From: Pseudoxanthomonas sp. JBR18
Lineage (GTDB): Bacteria; Pseudomonadota; Gammaproteobacteria; Xanthomonadales; Xanthomonadaceae
Direction of reading: 5' to 3'
Assembly (NCBI RefSeq): GCF_028198165.1
Contig: NZ_CP116339.1
Span: 2,363,001-2,427,000, forward strand
Length of the DNA stretch: 64,000 nucleotides
Shown here: positions 59,942 to 64,000 of the stretch, in pieces
Layout of the letters: every line of letters begins with the position of its first letter
Numbering within the stretch: the first letter of the stretch is position 1
Notes under the pieces: generated by a model
The model's database searches: none
Seen by the model: only the letters and a program-made list of their open reading frames with translations
Told to the model about the DNA's origin: nothing
Position numbers and translations under genes: made by a program

Positions 59942-61288
59942 ATGCGCAGCATCGATGTCAACGATTTCATCGACAAGGGTCGATTCAGTGGGTTCCAGTG
60001 GTCGGTCGTGGTGCTGTGCGCACTGCTGCTGATCGTGGACGGGTATGACGTGTTCGTGGCCGGCACCGTGTTGCCGACCCTGATGCGGGAGTGGGGCCTG
60101 AGCAAGCCCGAGGCGGGCATCCTGCAGGCCTGGGCGCTGTTCGGGATGATGTTCGGTGCACTGGTGCTGGGGCCGCTGGCCGACAGGATCGGCCGCAAGC
60201 GGGGCATCGCCATCAGCTTCCTGTTGTTCACGGTGGCGACCCTGCTGACCGGCTTCGCCAGCAATCCGGACCAGTTCAAGGCGCTGCGTTTCGTCGCCGG
60301 GCTGGGCTGCGGCGGCCTGATGCCCAATGCCGTGGCCCTGATGAACGAGTACGCCCCCAAGCGCATGCGCGGGACCATGGTCGCGCTGATGTTCAGCGGC
60401 TACTCGGTGGGCGGCATGGTCGCGGCGATACTCGGGATCTGGCTGATCCCCAGCATGGGTTGGCAGCCCATGTTCTGGGCCGCGGCCGTCCCGCTGCTGG
60501 CGCTGCCACTGATCCTGTGGAAGCTGCCCGAGTCGCTGGGCTTCCTCATCCGCCAAGGCCGCCAGCAGGAGGCGCGCGTCATCTTCGCCAGGCTCGACGG
60601 CGCCACCGCGCTCGGCGCCCAGGACGAGCTGGTCTTCTCCGAGTCCAAGGGTCCGGCGGCATCGGTGGCCGAGCTGTTCCGCCATGAACGCACCCTGCGC
60701 ACCCTGATGCTGTGGCTGTCCTTCTTCTGCTGCCTGCTGCTGGTGTACCTGCTGAGCTCCTGGCTGCCCAAGGTCATGCAGGAGGCCGGCTACGCGCAGA
60801 AGGCCAGCCTGCTGACGCTGTTCTCGCTGAACTTTGGCGGCATGGCCGGTGCGATCGCGGGCGGCTGGCTGGGGGACCGGTTCGGCCTGCCCAAGGTGGT
60901 GGTGGGCTTCTTCGTGGCCGCCGCCCTGTCCATCGCGCTGATCGGCCAGGTGCCGGCGGTGCCGGTGCTGTTCACCCTGGTCTTCGTGGCCGGCGCGACC
61001 ACGATCGGGACGCAGATCCTGCTGTATGCCAGCGTCGCCCAGCTCTACACGCTCTCGGTGCGTTCCACCGGGCTGGGCTGGGCCTCGGGCGTGGGCCGCA
61101 TCGGCGCGATCGTGGGACCGACGCTGGGCGGCGTGTTGCTCGCACGCGAGCTGCCGCTGCATCAAAGCTTCATGATCTTCGCCATCCCCGCGGCGGTGTG
61201 CGCCCTGGCCATGCTGGTCTTCGCGATCAGCCAGCAACGTGCCGCGGCGCGTCCGATCGGCGTGGTGATCGCGCCGAACGCGCCCTGA
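59942..61288 (+). CDS. benK: MFS aromatic acid transporter, BenK/PcaK-like
   Basis: 448 residues with twelve hydrophobic helices, inner membrane. The aromatic acid:H+ symporter hallmarks are VVVLCALLLIVDGYDVFVAGTVLPTLM in helix 1, GPLADRIGRKRGI after helix 2, and the later GGWLGDRFGLPKVVV. The D-G-Y-D motif in helix 1 is needed for substrate transport in PcaK. Its place after benD points to benzoate uptake. GGGAGGGA sits before the ATG in a leader shared with the porin gene. Confidence 0.92.
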   Translation: MRSIDVNDFIDKGRFSGFQWSVVVLCALLLIVDGYDVFVAGTVLPTLMREWGLSKPEAGILQAWALFGMMFGALVLGPLADRIGRKRGIAISFLLFTVATLLTGFASNPDQFKALRFVAGLGCGGLMPNAVALMNEYAPKRMRGTMVALMFSGYSVGGMVAAILGIWLIPSMGWQPMFWAAAVPLLALPLILWKLPESLGFLIRQGRQQEARVIFARLDGATALGAQDELVFSESKGPAASVAELFRHERTLRTLMLWLSFFCCLLLVYLLSSWLPKVMQEAGYAQKASLLTLFSLNFGGMAGAIAGGWLGDRFGLPKVVVGFFVAAALSIALIGQVPAVPVLFTLVFVAGATTIGTQILLYASVAQLYTLSVRSTGLGWASGVGRIGAIVGPTLGGVLLARELPLHQSFMIFAIPAAVCALAMLVFAISQQRAAARPIGVVIAPNAP

Positions 61289-61297
61289 GCCATTGCC

Positions 61298-62509
61298 ATG
61301 CCGATCCTCTCCCGGCTCTTGCGTGACGCCTCGCTCCCGGCCGTACTGGCCGGGGTGATCGCCACCCTGATCTCCTTCGCCGGGCCGCTGGTGATCGTGT
61401 TCCAGGCCGCCTCGGGGCTGCCGCCGGCCCTGCTGGCCTCCTGGGTCTGGGCGATCGCCATCGGCAGTGGCGTGCTGGGCGTGGTGCTGAGCCTGTGCTA
61501 CCGCGTGCCGGTGGTGGTGGCCTGGTCCATCCCCGGTTCGGTCCTGCTGGTGGGGCTGTTGCCCACCGTCGCGTTTCCCGTGGCGGTGGGCGCCTATCTG
61601 GTGGCCAGCGCGGTGGTGCTCCTGGTCGGCCTGTCCGGAATGTTCGACCGGGTCGTGTCGCGACTGCCGCCGCCGATCACCGCCGCCATGCTGGCCGGCC
61701 TCCTGTTCGGCTTCAGCAGCAAGCTGTTCGTGGACATGGCCGGCCAGCTGCCGCTGGTGCTGACCATGTTCGCGGCGTTCTTCATCGGGCGCCGGTGGTT
61801 TCCCCGCTATGCGGTGGTGGCGGTCCTGGTGGCCGGGGTCGGTGTGGCGATCGCGACCGGCCAGGTGCACGGGCCGATGCCGACGCTCGCATTGACCCGG
61901 CCGGTGTGGGTCACCCCGCAGCTGGACTGGCAGGCGGCGGTGAGCATCGGCATCCCGCTGGTCGTGGTGGCGTTGACCGGACAGTTCGTGCCGGGCGTGG
62001 CGCTGCTGCGCAACGAGGGCTATACGCGCCCGGGCGCTGGCCCGCTGGTGGCGTGGTCGGCGGCAGGCTCGGCGCTGCTGGCGCCGTTCGGTTGCCATGG
62101 ACTCAATCTGGCCGCGGTGACCGCGGCGATCTGCACTGGGCCCGAATCCCATCCCAACCCGGCGCGGCGCTACATCGCCGGTGTCGCCGGGGGTGTGGTC
62201 TATCTGTTGCTGGGCGCCTGTGCCGGGACGGTGCTGGCGCTGTTCGCGACGCTGCCGAGGGAGCTGATCGCCACCCTGGCGGGCCTGGCGCTGTTTCCCA
62301 CCATCGTCGGTGCGCTGACCACCGCGGTCGCCGATGCGCGCGATCGCGATGCCGCGCTGGTGACCTTCATCGTCTGTGCGTCGGGCATGTCGCTGTTCGG
62401 GCTGGGGGCGGCGTTCTGGAGTCTGTTGTTCGGGATGGGGACCCACGTGCTGCTGCAGTGGCGACGCGGGCGGGTTCCCGCGGCGCCGGTGGTATCGACG
62501 TCGCGCTGA
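61298..62509 (+). CDS. benE: BenE-type benzoate/H+ symporter
   Basis: 403 residues, inner membrane, ten or more hydrophobic helices. BenE-family blocks: LISFAGPLVIVFQAA near the start, RVPVVVAWSIPGSVLL, RLPPPITAAMLAGLLFGF, FVTPGVALLRNEGY-like FVPGVALLRNEGY, and PFGCHGLNLAAVTAAICTGPESHPNPARRYIAGVAGGVVYLLLG. It is a second benzoate importer next to the MFS carrier, as in Acinetobacter. It starts nine bases after benK, so the two are co-expressed. Confidence 0.92.
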   Translation: MPILSRLLRDASLPAVLAGVIATLISFAGPLVIVFQAASGLPPALLASWVWAIAIGSGVLGVVLSLCYRVPVVVAWSIPGSVLLVGLLPTVAFPVAVGAYLVASAVVLLVGLSGMFDRVVSRLPPPITAAMLAGLLFGFSSKLFVDMAGQLPLVLTMFAAFFIGRRWFPRYAVVAVLVAGVGVAIATGQVHGPMPTLALTRPVWVTPQLDWQAAVSIGIPLVVVALTGQFVPGVALLRNEGYTRPGAGPLVAWSAAGSALLAPFGCHGLNLAAVTAAICTGPESHPNPARRYIAGVAGGVVYLLLGACAGTVLALFATLPRELIATLAGLALFPTIVGALTTAVADARDRDAALVTFIVCASGMSLFGLGAAFWSLLFGMGTHVLLQWRRGRVPAAPVVSTSR

Positions 62510-62651
62510 GGCATCAGGGGAAACCCACACACCGCTGGATCCGGCGACGCGCCACCGATGCGCTCGCCGGGCCTGCCCATCGAAGTTCCACCGCGTCGCC
62601 GCGTTCGGCGGCGCTCCATCCACACATCACCGTTGTTCCTGGGAGGGAAGC

Positions 62652-64000
62652 ATGGATTCATTGACCATGGCCGTGCGGCGCGCATCGCTCGCCTGCGCCA
62701 TCACGATTGCGTTATCCGCACCTGGCGTGGCCTGGGGCCAGTCGGCAAGCGACCAGGCCCAGGATGCGCGCATCGCGCAGCTGGAGAACGAGGTCCAGGC
62801 CCTCAAGCAGATGGTCCAACAGCAGCAGGGGCAGCTGGTCGATGCCCGTCAGCAACTGCAGGCCGCGACAGTCGCCGGCAACACGCCGCTGAAGGGACCT
62901 GGCGTGCAGGCCAGTGGCGCGCTCGCGCCCTCGCCGGCGCTGGCCGCAGGCACGCCGCCACGCGCGCCCATCCAGAACACCGCCATCGTGGCCGGTGGCG
63001 ACAGCCACTTCAGCTTCGGCGGTTTCATCAAGCTGGACATGATGTCCACCTGGACCAGCGACGGCACCATCACCGACAGCACGCCCGGCCGCCTGTTCTA
63101 TTTTCCGGCCGGGACGCCGGTCGATGCCGGCCCCAGCGACAGCTATACCGACTTCCACGCGCAGTTCTCGCGCATCTGGTTCGGCGTGGACCGGATGACC
63201 GACGCCGGCGACAAGCTCAAGGGCTATGTCGAGTTCGACTTCTTCGGCGGCGGCAACAACAACGTGGCCAACGAGAAGTTCTCCAATGGCTATCCGCCTA
63301 CGCTGCGCCATGCCTACGTGCAGTGGAACCACTGGCTGGCCGGCCAGACCTGGACCAACCTGATGGATCTGGGCTCGTTGCCGGAAACGGTCGATTTCGT
63401 GGGCATTGTCGACGGCACGCTGTTCGCGCGCCAAGCGCAGATCCGCTACAGCACCGGCAACTGGTCCTTCTCGCTGGAGAACCCGCAGACCTGGTATCAG
63501 GCCGGCAGCCCGGCCCAGGTCAGCAGTGGCGAGAACACCGTGCCGGATGTGACCGCGCGTTGGATGACCAAGGGAGATTGGGGCCACTTCAGCGTGGGCG
63601 GCATCGCGCGCGAGTTGCGCACCCGCGACGACCGGGCGACCGGCTTCGGCCTGAGCGTGGCTGGCTCGTTCAAGGTCAGCCCCAGCGACCTGTTCCAGTA
63701 CACGGTCAGCGGTGGTTCCGGGCTGGGGCGCTATCTGGCCTTCGGCCTGGTGCCCGATGCCTATCTGGATGGCAACGGCTCACTGAAGGCGCAGGACACC
63801 TACGCCGGCTTTGCGGCGTGGCGTCACAACTGGACCGGCAACCTGCGCAGCACGCTGGCCTACTCGGCGGCCTACATCGCGGTGGACGAGGCCGCCGTGG
63901 GCCAGTCGGCGACCGAGCGCACCCAGTCCTGGCGCGTGAACCTGATCTACTCGCCGTTCCCGCGGTTGGACGTGGGCGCCGAGCTGAGTTGGGGCACGCG
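62652..64000 (+). CDS. DcaP-like outer-membrane channel, 3' end outside the window
   Basis: About 449 residues are visible and the frame is open at the window edge. A signal peptide (about 1-29, ending APGVAWGQ) is followed by a coiled coil (QDARIAQLENEVQALKQMVQQQQGQ), a Pro/Ala linker, and the barrel starting HFSFGGFIKLDMM. Further strands are YTDFHAQFSRIWFGV, LRHAYVQWNHWLAGQTWTNLMDLGSLPETVDFVG and FARQAQIRYS. DcaP proteins are trimeric channels for dicarboxylic and aromatic acids. As the last visible gene of the ben cluster it is the probable outer-membrane entry for benzoate. Confidence 0.9.
   Translation, partial: MDSLTMAVRRASLACAITIALSAPGVAWGQSASDQAQDARIAQLENEVQALKQMVQQQQGQLVDARQQLQAATVAGNTPLKGPGVQASGALAPSPALAAGTPPRAPIQNTAIVAGGDSHFSFGGFIKLDMMSTWTSDGTITDSTPGRLFYFPAGTPVDAGPSDSYTDFHAQFSRIWFGVDRMTDAGDKLKGYVEFDFFGGGNNNVANEKFSNGYPPTLRHAYVQWNHWLAGQTWTNLMDLGSLPETVDFVGIVDGTLFARQAQIRYSTGNWSFSLENPQTWYQAGSPAQVSSGENTVPDVTARWMTKGDWGHFSVGGIARELRTRDDRATGFGLSVAGSFKVSPSDLFQYTVSGGSGLGRYLAFGLVPDAYLDGNGSLKAQDTYAGFAAWRHNWTGNLRSTLAYSAAYIAVDEAAVGQSATERTQSWRVNLIYSPFPRLDVGAELSWGT

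Noticed and set aside
59834..62623. A 929-residue open frame on the minus strand opposite benK and benE
   Set aside because: It is antisense to two clear transporter genes, is rich in His, Gln, Arg and Gly in a low-complexity way, and has no family motif. Long antisense frames are expected at this GC content.
1..64000. CRISPR arrays, insertion sequences and prophage genes
   Set aside because: No regularly spaced repeats, transposase, integrase or phage structural genes were found in the translated frames or by eye.

Overview
The window is a 64 kb piece of a high-GC gammaproteobacterial chromosome. It is most likely from Xanthomonadaceae (Lysobacteraceae), in the Stenotrophomonas/Pseudoxanthomonas/Xanthomonas range. 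The evidence is the very high GC with long antisense open frames, a protein made only of an XVIPCD-type domain (the type IV secretion signal of this order), a DUF3247 protein, and many small conserved proteins of the kind found in this family. No prophage, insertion sequence, CRISPR array or rRNA gene was seen. Functions rest on protein motifs read by eye; no database search was run.

Layout. 0-10.3 kb: a truncated TonB-like envelope protein, an FNT-family channel, a Tat-exported D-amino-acid-oxidase-like flavoprotein whose domain order looks circularly permuted, a glycosyltransferase, two small paralogous proteins, a DUF2236 oxygenase and a large PAS-GGDEF-EAL protein with a dead-looking GGDEF site. 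10.3-14.2 kb: the XVIPCD protein, a DNA-repair-type radical SAM protein paired with a DUF4130-UdgX fusion, and a third copy of the small paralog. 14.2-19 kb: an ECF42-type sigma factor with its usual YciI/DGPF, VOC, DUF1428, DHFR-like and DUF1801 companions; two of these genes are broken. 19-28.8 kb: an ABC exporter, a CPA1 antiporter, an S9 peptidase, two EF-hand proteins, MsrB and small conserved proteins. 28.8-32.2 kb: the Ku-LigD end-joining pair. 32-42 kb: an AraC regulator, an SDR, a DsbA/FrnE-like protein, arylesterase TesA divergent from a YbbA-YbbP-type exporter, and a UbiB/ABC1 kinase. 42-43.9 kb: a more A/T-rich islet with three more EF-hand proteins and a small secreted cysteine protein.

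43.9-47.7 kb is the most unusual region. RNA ligase rtcB and a soluble slipin form a leftward unit. Upstream of it lie two abutting degenerate tRNA-like elements on the same strand, a third T-arm-like hairpin, a perfect 14-bp palindrome, and a separate small transcription unit with its own promoter and an attenuator-like terminator. 47.7-52.5 kb: rRNA modification genes (RsmC-like, RsuA-like), a HAD phosphatase, a ParB-like protein, an SDR and a DUF1415 protein.

52.5-64 kb is a complete benzoate-to-enol-lactone catabolic cluster: a LysR regulator divergent from catB-catC-catA, then benA-benB-benC-benD, an MFS transporter, a BenE-type symporter and a DcaP-like outer-membrane channel that runs off the window. 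BenABC and BenD turn benzoate into catechol. CatA, CatB and CatC carry catechol to beta-ketoadipate enol-lactone. Later steps are not in the window. A perfect ATAC-N7-GTAT site sits in the divergent promoter and fits control by a CatM/BenM-like LysR protein responding to muconate.
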